A stretch of 64,000 nt of DNA from Gautieria morchelliformis. Lineage: Eukaryota > Basidiomycota > Agaricomycetes > Gomphales > Gomphaceae. Each line of letters opens with the position of its first letter. The stretch's first letter is position 1. The stretch lies in contig WHVA01000479.1 of NCBI GenBank assembly GCA_015179125.1, positions 1-64,000 on the forward strand. Direction: 5' to 3'. Below are positions 1 through 11,552 of the stretch, one piece after another. The notes beneath the pieces are model-generated. The model did no database searches and was not told the origin of the DNA. It worked only from the letters and a program-made list of their open reading frames with translations. A program made the position numbers and the translations under genes.

Positions 1-37
1 AGTGTGATCTCCACAACTAGCCAGGGTTGCCCTTACA
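1..37 (+). repeat. 3' tail of the 5' LTR of the first gypsy element
   Basis: The first 37 bases match the last bases of the 3' LTR (ending at 6926) almost exactly, both ending in CCCTTACA. The rest of this LTR lies before the window, so its target-site duplication cannot be checked here. Confidence 0.85.
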
Positions 38-221
38 GCAGAAAAGTCTCTCCCTAGAGGACCGGCGGTCGTACTGCGCGTTGCATTTGCCATAGGTGCA
101 TTCGGAATCGGAGACAGTGACTCGGAGATCGCAACCTCTTCTGCGCACACGGCATACGACAGCCCCTCTTCTTACGTCAAGCTCCTAAACCGGAGTCCCG
201 CCCCATATTTCTCCTTCTGAC

Positions 222-1394
222 ATGGATCCGGATGATCATCTTCGGAATATGGAGGAGGAATTGATGCGGAACCGGATGAAGACTGATGCAATTGAAACAG
301 CCTTACAAACAATTTTGGCTAAGTTAGACATTCCACAAAGTGGTGGAAATGCAATGTTGGATGAGCCGGATTTCAGAAAAGTGGAAGTAGCGGAAGAGAG
401 GATGTCCGCAAAGTTGGCAAAGGTCAAACCCACAACTCCGGTGGACTTTGACGGAGATCGGGAGAAGGGACACGCATTCTTCAACACATGCAGCATCTAC
501 TTCGCAATTGTCGGAGACATCTTTCCAAACAACCAGCCTCGGATTCACTGGGCATTGTCCTTTTTCAAGTCGGACCGCACAGCCTGTTTTGCAAACAAGG
601 TGATCTGACATGAAGCAAAGGGAAAGGGGAACTACTTCCGAGACTGGGACGCCTTCGAGAAAACATTTTCCAACCAGTTCTGCCCGAAAAATGAGCAGCT
701 CACAGCCCTTACGAAGCTCGAGGGGACCAGCTGGTACCAGGCCAAGGATCCAGTCGATGACTACATCGATCGCTTCCAGGAGCTCATTGACCTTGCGGAG
801 TATGACGACGACAAGACAATCATCATCAAATTCCGATGAGGACTTGATCTGACACTCCAGAACTAAGTCGCACTGCTTGGGGATGGAGCTCCGGATTTCG
901 ATGACCCAGAAGGGTGGTACCAAGCTGCACAGAGGGTGTCCTGAAACAGGGAGGCAAATGAGGCCTTCGTGGAGACAAATCGGAACATGACACGCAGTTC
1001 CGCTCATCCTACTCCACCTGCGCCAAAACCCGGAAGTGCATTTACTCCCACACAAAAATATTTCCGATGGTTGCTCCGTCTGCTCCTATTAGGAACCCTA
1101 GCCCCCTCCTCGAAGAGTGGCCCTGCCCCGATGGAGGTTGACCGCATGCGCGAAAAAGGCAACGGAACCATCACCTGCTTCCGATGCCGACAACCAGGCC
1201 ACTATGCCCACGAGTGCCCCCAAGCCTTTGACATCCAGCTTATGACCACAGAGGAGAAACTAGAGCTCCTTCAAGAGTTCCTTGCACTCACAGACATCAG
1301 CAGAGTGCCCACTGCGGAAGAAATTCCCGAAAATGCGGAACATGGCACGTCGGAAGTGGAAGATGGGTCGGATTTTGTGACCCGCAGCAGGTGA
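222..1394 (+). pseudogene. gag region of the first gypsy element (fossil)
   Basis: This is the gag part of the broken element. It starts with a coiled-coil-like N-terminal stretch and holds retrotransposon gag-type sequence. Towards the end it has one CCHC zinc knuckle (about 1174-1215, CFRCRQPGHYAHEC), the nucleic-acid-binding motif of nucleocapsids. It is not an open gene in this copy. Confidence 0.8.
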
Positions 1395-1599
1395 GATGTG
1401 TGCCCCTGCTGCCTGTACATAACCAGTTTTCCTGTCTTGAAGTAGAGAATGAAAAGCTCCCGCTCCCCTCACTTCACACAGAGCCACCGGATAGAGTCAC
1501 ACAAAAACCGAATACGACACCCCGTCCATCCCGCCTCCGCCCTTGGGAGAGATGCCTCCCGAAGCGCTATGTTGTTGCTGCCACCCCTGGCCCCAAGTC

Positions 1600-3998
1600 A
1601 CTAGTCATTAAGGTGGAGATCCAGACGACCGATACGGCAGAAGTCAAATCCGGACCCGCCCTTGTCGATTGCCGGGCCACTGGTCAGTTTATGGACCGGG
1701 ACCATGTAGAACAGAACCGACTGACCACACGGAAGTTGCAACGTGCAATCCCAGTGTTCAATGTGGATGGAAGCCCCAATGAGGCAGGGTCCATCACAGA
1801 GATAGTAGATACGATTCTCCGCTACGATGGATACACGGAACGCACTTCTTTTGCAGTCACCAGCCTGGGGAAGCAAGACATCATCCTCGGATTTACCTGG
1901 CTGCAGTAGCACACCCGGAGATCGACTGGCAGACTCGGAAGGTACTGATGAGTCGATGCCCAGCCAAGTGTTACATGTGCCGTTCGGAAGTGTGGAAGGA
2001 GTGCCAGGAGCAGCGGAAGGCCGAACAGCTCATACAGACATGTCGTTCTGGCCCCCATCCACTGCTTACAGAAGAAGACTTGGGAGCGGAATTTGAACCA
2101 GCTCCCATTTCCGATTCCGTTTCCAATTTGGATGCCATCCGACTCGGCCCGGAAGACACTCTGGAGGAGGGGGAGCGCTTGCTGTACGTAAACCTTCCAC
2201 CAGAAGCTGAACTCATCCGCGCCACCAGAAACATTTCACAATGCCTCGCTGAAGCTTCCAGGAAGCATGATAGGGTAGAGGTGGAGATTCCGGAGTACTT
2301 GCAGGAGTTCAAGGATGTCTTTGCCAAGGAGTTGTTTGATGCCCTGCCTCCACGGAAGCTGTGGGACCATGCCATCAAGTTGGAGCCTGGGTCAAAACCC
2401 ACCAACTGCAAGGTCTACCCACTGTCACCCAGGGAGCAGGTAAAGCTCGATGCATTCCTTGCGGAAAACCTCCGTACAGGGAGGATCCGCCCCTCCAAGT
2501 CACCCATGGCATCTCCGGTGTTCTTCATCAAGAAGAAGGACGGCTCACTCAGACTTGTGCAGGATTACCGGGCCTTGAATGCGATCACGATCAAGAACCG
2601 GTACCCCATTCCGCTCATTTCCTAACTGATCACACAACTCCGCGGGGCAAGGTACTTCACTAAGCTGGATGTCCGCTGGGGCTTCAATAATGTTCAGATC
2701 CACAAGGGAGACGAGTGGAAGGCCGCATTCCGCACCAACCGAGGGCTCTTTGAGCCACAGGTCAAGTTCTTTGGCCTCACCAACAGTCCTGCCACGTTCC
2801 AGACGATGATGAATGACATCTTCCGTGACATGATAGCAGAAGGGGTTGTCTGTGTCTACCTCGATGACATCCTCATATTCACGAAGACAATGTTGGAACA
2901 TCAGGAGGTCGTGCGGAGAGTGCTGGAACAGCTCCGGGAGTACAACCTGTGTCTCAGGCCGGAAAAGTGCGAATTTGAGCGGACCCGGATAGAGTATCTG
3001 GGGGTGATCGTGTCAGAAGGAAAGGTGGAAATGGACCCAGTCAAAGTTTCCGGTGTGTTGGAATGGCCTGTGCTGTGGAACAAGAAGGAGGTCCAGTCCT
3101 TCGTTGGGTTTGTCAATTTCTACCGGCGGTTCATCAAGGACTCTCCTGCCATGCCCATGCACTCTTCAACCTTACCAAGAAGGATGTTGGATGGCGGTGG
3201 GGGGAGCCGGAACAGGCCTCCTTTGACAAACTCAAGGAGCTGATCACTTCTGCCCCAGTCCTGATCTTTCCCAACGACTCTCACCCTTATCGAGTCGAGG
3301 CGATTCTTCCAACACAGCCATGGCAGCAGTCTTGTCACAGAAGTCATGGGAAGATGGTGGGGGGTGGCATCCGATTGCCTTCTTCTCTAAAAGCCTTAGT
3401 CCGGTCAAGCGGAACTACAAGATCCACGACAAGGAAATGCTGGCAATCATCCGAGCACTGGAGGAGTGGCAACACTTCCTCAAGGGTGCTCTATGCCCGT
3501 TTGAGATCTGGACAGACCACAAGAACCTTGAGTACTTCCGCACATCTAAGAAGTTGAACCAACGACAAGCACAGTGGTCCCTACACCTGTCCCAGTTCGA
3601 CTTCATGCTCCACCACCGCCCCGGCCGCACCATGGGCAAGTCCGATGCCCTATCCCGCCACGCGGATCATGGAAGTGGAAGCGGCAACAATGCTGACATG
3701 ATGTTGCTCCGCCCAAGTCTCTTTGCAATCCGCGCCCTCGAAGGAGTGACTGCAGTTGGGGCGGAAGCGGAAATGCTCCGGGACATCCGGAGGCAGTACT
3801 GGACTGGAGAGAAGGAGGAACCGGTGGTGAAGGCGGTGGAGGAACTGCGGAAAGGGCACTCATGGTCAGTACAGGCAGCGGAGTGGTCGGAACGTGATGG
3901 GTTGCTTCACTTCAGGGGCAAGATCTACGTTCCGGATGGGGCGGACCTCCGCTGCCGCATCGTGTCCCAAAACCATGACACCCGTGTCGCAGGGCATG
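1600..3998 (+). pseudogene. protease, reverse transcriptase and RNase H region (fossil)
   Basis: This is the front half of pol in the broken element. A retropepsin-like stretch lies near 1600-1900. Reverse transcriptase lies near 2280-3150, with its substrate-binding block and the YLDD catalytic box near 2860. RNase H lies near 3390-3660. The order PR-RT-RH ahead of integrase is that of Ty3/gypsy elements. The region ends where the solo LTR at 3999 was inserted. Confidence 0.85.
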
Positions 3999-5235
3999 TG
4001 TCAAGATTGGTTTTTAGGCGTTAATATCGTGTATTAGTGAACACAGCGAATGCCCGAATAACTTGTGCGAATAAGTATGCCGTTCGGCGAATAGATGAAC
4101 CAATGAATGTTCACAAGGTAAGAGGGTTGCCCAAACGGGGCTCACCCTATCTACAGTCGTAGCGAAATGGCCCGTGACACTTGATGATATAACATGCAAG
4201 GTCTCACGGAAGGGCTGTCTAAGTCTCGACAATCCCTCCGCCGGCGAAGGTGCTCCTTCAGAGCCCTTCGCCAACAGCACAGGAAATAGTTCGAAGGCTA
4301 AGGTAACGAGGATGAAGTATGAGAACTCACCAGTGATGCCTAAGTGCTCTGCTGGTCGAAGATAGAAATCTCCAAGAGAAGGCTTAAGACGAGGATCACA
4401 GCGAGGTCAAATTTGCACAAGACGAACGACGTATGATAATTGAACTGGGGAATATACATGCGAATGTAAACTACTTATATTGAATGCTCGTAAGGTATTA
4501 GTGAATAGGAAAGAGGCCGTCACGAGTCAGGGTTGGATAGGGGTGCACAGTCATGATACAACATAGATGAAATAAACATACAATAGAATGAGAGAAGAGG
4601 GAGAACATGAAACGACGGGGAGTAAAGGTGGCGAAGGCACTTATGGACAAAACCATGTCTTGTGACCCGCATACATGCTACCCTGCACGGACTCTTGGTC
4701 TACTGGGTTGATTATGCACGACCTATGGAAGGGATGTCCTGCGAACACACTCTGACCATACGAACACCCAATGGGGTTGGATTAAGAAGACGATGGGGTT
4801 AATGATGAACCATCGTGCCGGGTAAATGGTATTGATCTGCAGTGAATGGCCGTTCGGCGAAATGCAAGGAAGGGCAAGCAGAGGTGACATAGAGGAGGAG
4901 AGGTCGAGGTGGAGGGTGAAGCCGAGCGAACACTGAGGGGGAATAGCGAAAGGGGAAATGGGGATACCAAGGTGCAGGAAATACACAGGTCATGACAATC
5001 CAATTATCAGAACACCATTGGAAGAGGGTCGAGCAGAGGAGGCGGTAGACCCAGTGATGTACCAAGCCAGTCCAAAGACGTTGATCGTACGTTTGATGGC
5101 GTGGCAATGGTAATTGGCGCGAACAGCGAGCATCGGTTGCCGAATCATGACAATAGCGATCGGAACGAACACGGAAATGGGGTGAGAAATGGCAGGACAG
5201 AGCACTTGAGTATGAGGAATAAACGCGTCATGACA
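3999..5235 (-). mobile_element. solo LTR, family X, inserted into the gypsy element
   Basis: This 1237 bp block lacks protein-coding content and sits inside the gypsy pol region. On the minus strand it begins TGTCATGAC and ends CTTGACA, the TG...CA form of an LTR. It is flanked by a perfect 5 bp target-site duplication, GCATG (3994-3998 and 5236-5240). The same sequence recurs in opposite orientation at 8062-9525. I read it as a solo LTR left by recombination of an otherwise absent LTR retrotransposon. Confidence 0.85.
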
Positions 5236-5240
5236 GCATG

Positions 5241-6538
5241 CTGGCAGGTGGAAGACGCTGGAGTTAGTGGCTTGGAACTACTGGTGGCCTCAGATGTCCC
5301 GCTACATTGGACAGTACGTGAAGACATGCGACCTTTGCCTCCGGACCAAAGCACAGAGACATCCACCCATCGGAGAGCTTGTTCCACTCCCAATTCCAGA
5401 ATCACACTGGGACACCATCAGTGTCGACTTCATCATTGAACTCCCAGAGTCTCATGGCTACGATGCAATCATGAACGTCATGGACTCGGTAAGCAAGGTG
5501 TCCCACTTCATTCCGACGCACACGACGATCACAGCCCTCGGAGCGGCCCGCCTGTTCCTTGCACATGTCTGGAAGTTGCATGGACTCCCGAAGCAAGTCA
5601 TTTCCGACCGAGGTCCGCAGTTCGTCGCGGAACTGACTCGGGAGCTCTACCGCCTGCTCAGCATAAAGCTGGCTACCACAACAGCATACCATCCGCAGGG
5701 TGACGGACAGACAGAACGGGTCAATCAGGAGCTGGAGCAATACCTCTGCCTCTTTGTCAATGAGAGGCAGGATGACTGGGACGAGTTACTTCCACTGGCA
5801 GAATTTACAACCATGTACATTCCGCCACACAACAGACTCCCTTCATGCTCAACTCCGGACAACACCCGCGGATGGGCTTCGAGCCATGCCAGGCAGAGTC
5901 CCAACTTGAGACAGTCAATGAGTTCCGAGACCACATGGACTCCACCCTTTCAGAAACCAAGTCTGCCCTTGCGAAGGCCAAGGACGACATGGCAAGGTAC
6001 TACAACCAACACCGGGTTCCTGCCCCAGAGTACCAAGTTGGAGACAAGGTGTATCTAGATGCGAGTGACATCCGCACCACACGCCCTTCGCAGAAGCTTT
6101 CCCACCACTACCTTGGGCCCTTCACAGTGATGTGGAGGGTCGGACAGAACGCGTACCGCCTCTGACTTCCGAACTCCATGTCCCACCTACACCCCGTCTT
6201 CAATGTAGTGAAGTTGCTCCCTGTGCTTGAGGACCCAATTCCAGGTCGGAAGGCTCGTCCGCCACCTCCACCGGAAATTGTAGATGGGGAAGAGCACTAT
6301 GTGGTGGAACGGATCCTGGACAGCCGGTTTGTGCGAGGACGACTCCAATTCCTCGTGAAATGGGAAGGGTATGGGTATGAGGAGAATTCGTGGGTCCCGG
6401 AGCAAGATGTTTCCGCTCTGGACAAACTCCGCGAGTTCTACAGGACACACCCTGGTGCCCCTCGCCGAATCCGCTCACTGGCCTTTCAATCCCTCCTGTC
6501 CCATGCTTCGAGGACACAGCACACTAAAGGGGGGGTGA
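5241..6538 (+). pseudogene. integrase and chromodomain region (fossil)
   Basis: This is the back half of pol, resuming after the inserted solo LTR. It shows the integrase zinc-binding and core regions (about 5267-5900), the GPF-type C-terminal stretch near 6110, and a chromodomain near 6290-6430. The chromodomain carries the usual aromatic and LVKWEGY-type residues. In chromoviruses this domain steers integration to methylated histone H3. It is followed directly by the 3' LTR. Confidence 0.85.
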
Positions 6539-6926
6539 TGTCAGGGGACACCCTGTTTTCCATTTCCAGTTCTGACTCCACATCCAGTTCCGATTCCATC
6601 TCCGACTCCGCTTTTGGAAATGATTCCGCTCCTGGCAGAACTTCCACCAGTTCCGTTCGCTTTACCAATTCCACTCCAATTTCCGACTTCCACCCTCAGA
6701 ACATTATCGGAAGTCAAGCGACTCGCGTAGTAGGTGGCATCAAGGGTCAATCAAGGGTCAGGGGAATGCACGGTAGATGGCGGGTGCCAAGTGTTGACCC
6801 TGGCTGCGCAGCATAGTATAATACGGGCTCACTGACATTGGGGGTCCTTAGACTTTTCTCTTCAGATTTCCCCTTGTCAGTTGTGTGGTAGTGTGATCTC
6901 CACAACCAGCCAGGGTTGCCCTTACA
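6539..6926 (+). repeat. 3' LTR of the first gypsy element
   Basis: This 388 bp LTR begins TGTCAGGGGACACC just after a G-rich polypurine-like run (near 6527-6535) and ends CCCTTACA. It contains a TATA-like GTATAATACGGG near 6816. Related copies lie at 8409-8880 (solo) and 7847-9667 (interrupted). Confidence 0.88.
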
Positions 6927-7153
6927 GGGAGGGGGTTCCCCTGACAAACCCTGACCTCCATGGTGATCACCTAATGCATACAACCCTGCACATGACTCTG
7001 ACACCACTCTGGGATGGAAGCGGAGGCCAAGGGCATGGGATCTCAGCTTTGGGACCAAGACAGACATGGGGAAGGCTCAGGGGCTCACGATGTACTCAGA
7101 CCCAGACCGGGGCCAAGCTCGGAAACAGCTTGGGAAGGGGGTTCCCCTGACAT
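6927..7153. other. unassigned spacer with 19 bp direct repeats
   Basis: This stretch between the two gypsy elements has no recognisable coding potential. Near-identical 19 bp blocks (GGGTTCCCCTGAC core) lie at its two ends, around 6927-6944 and 7135-7153. They may mark an insertion or a local duplication at the left edge of the second element. I recognise nothing else in it. Confidence 0.4.
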
Positions 7154-7298
7154 GAAGGCTCATCTGCCACCTCCGCTGAAAGCTGTGGATGGGGAAGAGC
7201 ATTATGTGATGGAACAAATCCTGGACAGTTGGTTCATGCATGGCCAAGTCCAGTTCCTCATAAAACGGGAATGGTATGGGTATGAGGAGAACTCATGG

Positions 7299-7697
7299 CA
7301 CTGCAGGCATAGAAAAGTTTTCTTGTCTGAAAAACTATTCAAAAAACTGTAAAGATTTTCCAAATATTTTTAGTGTTTTTTATATAAAAAAACTATAATA
7401 AAATTTTGTGTTTTTATTAGAATTTGTTGAGCAAGAAAATTGTATAAAAATTCAAAGTTTTTTGCAGGTTTTTTTATGGGTTTCTTTGTGAAAACACAAA
7501 GAAACTTATAAAAACACATAAAAAACCCTGAAAAAAAAACTTTAACTTTTTTACAATTTTCTTGCTCGACAAATTCTAACAGTAACACAAAATTTTGTTA
7601 AAGTTTTTTTACATTAAAAACACTAAAAAAAATTGGAATATCTTTACAGTTTTTTGAACAGTTTCTCAGACCAGAATATTTTTACATGCCTCCAGTG
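7299..7697. mobile_element. CACTA-type foldback MITE (399 bp)
   Basis: This AT-rich element is almost entirely one imperfect palindrome. Its left arm starts CACTGCAGGCAT and its right arm ends ATGCCTCCAGTG; the arms run for more than 170 bp to a centre near 7497. It is flanked by a 3 bp duplication, TGG (7296-7298 and 7698-7700). The sister gypsy copy near 6390 shows the empty site with a single TGG, so the ends are confirmed inside this window. CACTG termini with 3 bp target duplications are typical of CACTA/EnSpm (CMC) transposons. It has no coding capacity and would depend on a transposase elsewhere. Confidence 0.85.
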
Positions 7698-8061
7698 TGG
7701 GTCCTGGAGCAAGACATCACTACTCCAGACAAACTCTGCAAGTCCTATAGGACACACCCCAATGCCCCATGTCGGGTTTGTTTATTGGCCTTCCAATCAC
7801 TTGTGTCCCCTGCTTCAACAATGCAGCACACTAGAAGGGGGGGTGATGTCAGGGGACACCCCCTTTTCCAGTTCCAACACCACCCCAAGTTCCACTTCCA
7901 GAAGCACTTCCACCAGTTTTGCTCGCTTCTCCACCTCCACTCCACTTCCCCACTTCCACTTTCAGAACATTCTGGGAAGTCACTTGCATATAATGCAGTA
8001 TCCAGGGTTGGTTAGGGGTCAGGCAGGCCAGGGGAGGGGCAGGGCCACGAGTAGGTACCAG

Positions 8062-9525
8062 TGTCATGACCCGTTTATTATTGTATCAAGTTACCCCCCA
8101 TTTTCCCTTCCATCCTCCATCTTTATGTTCGCTCCGTTCACCACTCACTGGAGTCACCGAATGACCATTCGCTACTTGCATCATTTGCCAGTAGTCATGC
8201 CATCAAACACAATGGACATCCTCTAACCGGTATGATGGTTCATCACTGGCCCCATCACCTTCCTGATTCAAGCCCCTTTGGGTGTTCCTATGGCCAGCAT
8301 GCATTCACGGGATGTCATACCCATAGATTGTGCAGGATTGACCTGTTAGACCAAGAGTCTGTGCAGGGTAAGATATATGCAGGCCTCAAGGTGTGTTTTC
8401 TTACCTAGTGTCAGGGGACACCCTGTTTTCCATTTCCAGTTCCGACTCCATTTCCGACTCCACTTCCAGTTCCGATTCCATCTCCGCCTCCGCTTTCGGA
8501 AATGATTCCGCTTCTGGGAGAACTTCCACCAGTTCTGTTCGCCTTGCCAGTTCCACTCCAATTTCCGACTTCCACTCTCGGAACAGTGTCGGAAATCAAG
8601 CGACTCACGTAATAGGTGGCATCAAGGGTCGATCAAGGGTCAGGGTGGTCAAGGAGATGCAGGGTTGATGGCGGGTGCCAAGTGTTGTCCCTGGCTGTGC
8701 AGCGTAGTATAATACGGGCTCGCTGACATTGGGGGTCCTTAGACTTTTCTCTTTGGATTTCCCCTTGTCAGGTGAGAATCCCCTCTCTTGTATACTCCGT
8801 TCATTTATACATACTTTGGATTTCCCCTTGTCAGTTGTGTGGTAGTGTGATCTCCACAACCAGCCAGGGTTGCCCTTACACCTAGGTACCTTTGTCCGCT
8901 TTCCTCCCCATTGTTTCATGTTTGCACTTCTGCTCAGTTCTATGGTATATGTGTTTCATCTATTTGTATCCTGACTGCCCAACCCCTATCCAACCCTGAC
9001 TCACAATGGCCTCTTTCCCATTCACTGGTAGCATATGAGCATTCGGTATAAGTAGTTTACATTCTCATGTATATTCTGCAGTTCAATTATCATATGTCTA
9101 TCTTGTGCAAAACCCGACTACACTGTGACCATCATCTTAAGCCCTCTTCTCTAGACTACTACCTTTAACCAGAGTAGAGCTTAGGCACCACTGGTGAGTT
9201 TCTATATCTCACCTTCACCACTTTAGTCTTTGAACCCTTGTCTGTGCTGTTGGTGAAGGGCTCTGAAGGAGTCCCTTCACTGGCAAAAGGATTGTTACTG
9301 CTAGACGACCTTTCCATGAAACCTTGCACATTACATCGTCAAGTGTCACAAGCTATTTCACTTCAACTGTAGATCAGGGCCAACTCCATTCAAGTAGCCC
9401 TTTTACTCCGTAATCTTTACTGGCTTTACATTATTCACTGAACTACATATCCTATCGCACAAGCTGTTCAGGCATTGGCCGTGTTCACTAATACACAATA
9501 TTAACACCCAAATCCAATCCTGACA
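8062..9525 (+). mobile_element. solo LTR, family X, second copy, inserted in a gypsy LTR
   Basis: This starts TGTCATGACCCG and ends AATCCTGACA. It matches the reverse complement of 3999-5235 along its length, with clear divergence. Its own interior is interrupted by a gypsy-family solo LTR (8409-8880); without that insert it is about 990 bp. The flanks (ACCAG before, ACAGG after) match only partly as a target duplication. It is richer in TpG and CpA than the first copy, which suggests methylation-linked decay and greater age. Confidence 0.8.
8409..8880 (+). mobile_element. solo LTR of the first gypsy family, nested in family X
   Basis: This 472 bp LTR begins TGTCAGGGGACACC and ends CCCTTACA. 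It is flanked by a perfect 5 bp target duplication, CCTAG (8404-8408 and 8881-8885). It matches the 3' LTR at 6539-6926 but is longer, partly because a segment near 8750-8830 is duplicated around GGATTTCCCCTTGTCAG. It is the innermost and so the youngest layer of this nest. Confidence 0.9.
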
Positions 9526-9947
9526 ACAGGTGATGGCCCTGACTGCAGTCAAGTGTAGTATATTATGGGCTCACCGGCAGTGGGGCATCCTTAGACTTTT
9601 CTCTTTGGATTTACCCTCTGTCAGTTGTGTGATTGTGTCTCAATGACCAGTGAGGGTTGCCCTTACAGCCATCCCTTCCTTTATATTTACTGGAAGTAGC
9701 TTCCCTTCAAGTTGAGAGACTCTAAGAAGTCAGAGCGCTGTCCTTCCAAAAGATAGGTTTTGTTCGATAAAACGCTAGCTAGCTACTAGCCTACACGTTA
9801 AAACGATTCTGAGCAGTTGTAAGCGATTTCACTGGTCAAGGGGTATCCAACACGCCTGCAAGCTAGCTCGCAAGCCTGTGCTATGCAAATAGTTTACAGA
9901 TTCCAGGATGAATCCTATAATAGATGTCCACGTCCTCCAGCATCGCC

Positions 9948-11552
9948 TTACACAGCATCGACGGTCCTCTTCCGCCACCAGGTCATCGCTCCAATACTAA
10001 AAAGTGCATTCGCGAGTCCGAACGCAGCGTTCCCAAGCCCAAGCATTACGAAGATACACCAAAACAAGCCTAGAATACGGCCAAGGCCTTTTCCGATGTA
10101 TCGCTTCATAAACCCATATGGGTCGGGTGCATACTGCGGCGTATGGGAGAGAAGGGGATGGTGGTAGTTGCGATGCTCGGGGCAGCAGGCATGCGCGAGA
10201 TCGGGGGTGAAGGAAGAACAAGAACAGCAACAATTGGCTTGTGATCTGAAGTGGTATATGAGGGGACGGATGTATAGAGCAGTGGAGTCACTCTCGATCG
10301 GTCGGGCGAATCGACATGCGACGCGTATAGAATTCGATCTGTCCAGGAGGGCACCCGTTTTTCACTGGTTCACGATGAGTAGGGTCGTTCCTGATTAGCT
10401 GTGGCCGGAGGAGCGAGAGAGCGAAGCACACACCTATATTGGTCTACCTGACCAGTCTTAAATTTATAAGTGCATTTAAATCGCCAGAACTCCGGCTCCC
10501 ATAAACCCGGAAATACCGTGCCTTTTCTTCGCTCGATTAACAGTTGATCAAATTCCTTCAACTCTTCTCTGCCACGCTCAGTGTCGAGAAGTGCGCTTAT
10601 TCGAGGAATGAAATCAGGAAGTGTACGAAGGGGATGAGCAGGGGGAACATCAAGACGAAAGTTGAGGTCGCCAAGGAAAAACAGATGCGACGTGTTGTAA
10701 ATAGTGGTATTGACCACTTTCCCTGGGCTGTGAGACAGGGAAGGAAATACAAGGGTGCGAACAATGTGCTTCCAATCAGCCACGCGTTGAGCGATGTTCC
10801 GGGCATGCGCTGTTAGATGGGCATTGACGAATCTGGTCCCATATGGGCAATCGGTTGGATATATCAAGTGGTGGTGCTTGGTGCTCACGTAAACACCTCT
10901 CCAGAACCTCCATCTTGACCTCTTACTCGGAACCGGACGCCAACAGCACCTTTGTTTCCCTGATATGGTTCCAAGAACGAACGAACGCACGAATAACGGC
11001 ACTCACAAGCCAGGCCGGTCCACAACCTGTCCAAATTGTCTGCACATCACACACTCGCCTCCCAATGCCGCTGTCTTGGGCATAAACGAGGAGTGCAACA
11101 CCGACGAAGACCTCTCGCGCGACGAGAGTATAACGCTCCTTGTTGGGTGCGTGCGCCTCAATTTGCGATCGAATTAAAGCATCTCTGGATCTGATTACAG
11201 ACCTGGATAGGCCAGAGACTCCAGATAAAATTCATAAGAATACCCAAGCGAGTCAGAACTGTTTAACATACAACCGAGATGCAGTGGTAGCAGCTCCTGG
11301 AAACCGACGGCCACAATGTCTGGTGCATTTGGAGCACGAGTGAGAAAATTTGACACTGTCAGTGTAGGGCTCAACCAATCGACGAGGTCCTGGGGCACGC
11401 CCAAATCGCCTGTACAAGAATAAAAACCTTAGTGTTGCCACAAGCGAGCTCAGTATTGGGTTATAGTCACCTTGAAGATTAGTATTATACGATGCAATTT
11501 GTACCACCGTTCCCTTTTGTGGCAGTGAGCCAGACGAACCAGACGTTGACAT
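9948..11552 (-). CDS. inositol polyphosphate 5-phosphatase (IPPc domain) with C-terminal membrane segment
   Basis: It likely removes the 5-phosphate from inositol lipids or inositol polyphosphates. From the ATG at 11552, the exons give an N-terminal VQIASYNTN block, then VGFQELLPLHLG, GNKGAVGVRFR, VNAHLTAHARN, FFLGDLNFRL, PSWTDRILYASH and SDHKPI, the signature blocks of the IPPc fold with its metal-binding and catalytic residues. Introns are short; one lies at 11411-11470. A hydrophobic C-terminal helix (about 9970-10060) followed by WWRKR suggests membrane anchoring. This tail is in a different frame from SDHKPI: either a weak 56 bp intron or a frameshift lies in the linker near 10180-10235. 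The start codon lies 181 bp from that of the divergent monooxygenase gene. Rearranged pieces of this gene recur at 46254-46636. Confidence 0.85.

Larger units (their letters stand above)
1..6926 (+). mobile_element. Ty3/gypsy chromovirus-type LTR retrotransposon, broken copy
   Basis: This is an old LTR retrotransposon whose 5' LTR runs off the window start. Parts appear in Ty3/gypsy order: gag, zinc knuckle, protease-like stretch, reverse transcriptase with a YLDD box, RNase H, integrase, a C-terminal chromodomain and a 3' LTR. A chromodomain after integrase is the mark of chromoviruses, which fungal genomes often carry. The internal region is interrupted by an unrelated solo LTR (3999-5235). 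The copy carries several breaks and looks dead. The remaining similarity between its parts and the family, and about 90% identity (by eye) of its 3' LTR to the solo LTR at 8409-8880, suggest moderate rather than great age. Confidence 0.93.
7154..9667 (+). mobile_element. second gypsy chromovirus, 3' remnant
   Basis: This is a fossil of an element related to the first. Only the chromodomain-coding end (7154-7846, itself interrupted by a foldback DNA element) and the 3' LTR (7847-9667, interrupted by other LTRs) remain. Compared with the first copy, many differences are CpG to TpG or CpA changes, as expected after cytosine methylation. It looks older than the first copy. The upstream gag and pol parts are absent. 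Confidence 0.8.
7847..9667 (+). repeat. 3' LTR of the second gypsy element, interrupted
   Basis: The LTR starts TGTCAGGGGACACC after a G-rich tract, as in the first element, and ends CCCTTACA at 9667. It is split by the family X solo LTR at 8062-9525. Once the insert is set aside, about 360 bp of LTR remain, close to the 388 bp of the intact relative. Confidence 0.85.

Noticed and set aside
324-1055. Long minus-strand frame over the gag region
   Set aside because: It has no family likeness and lies opposite recognisable element sequence.
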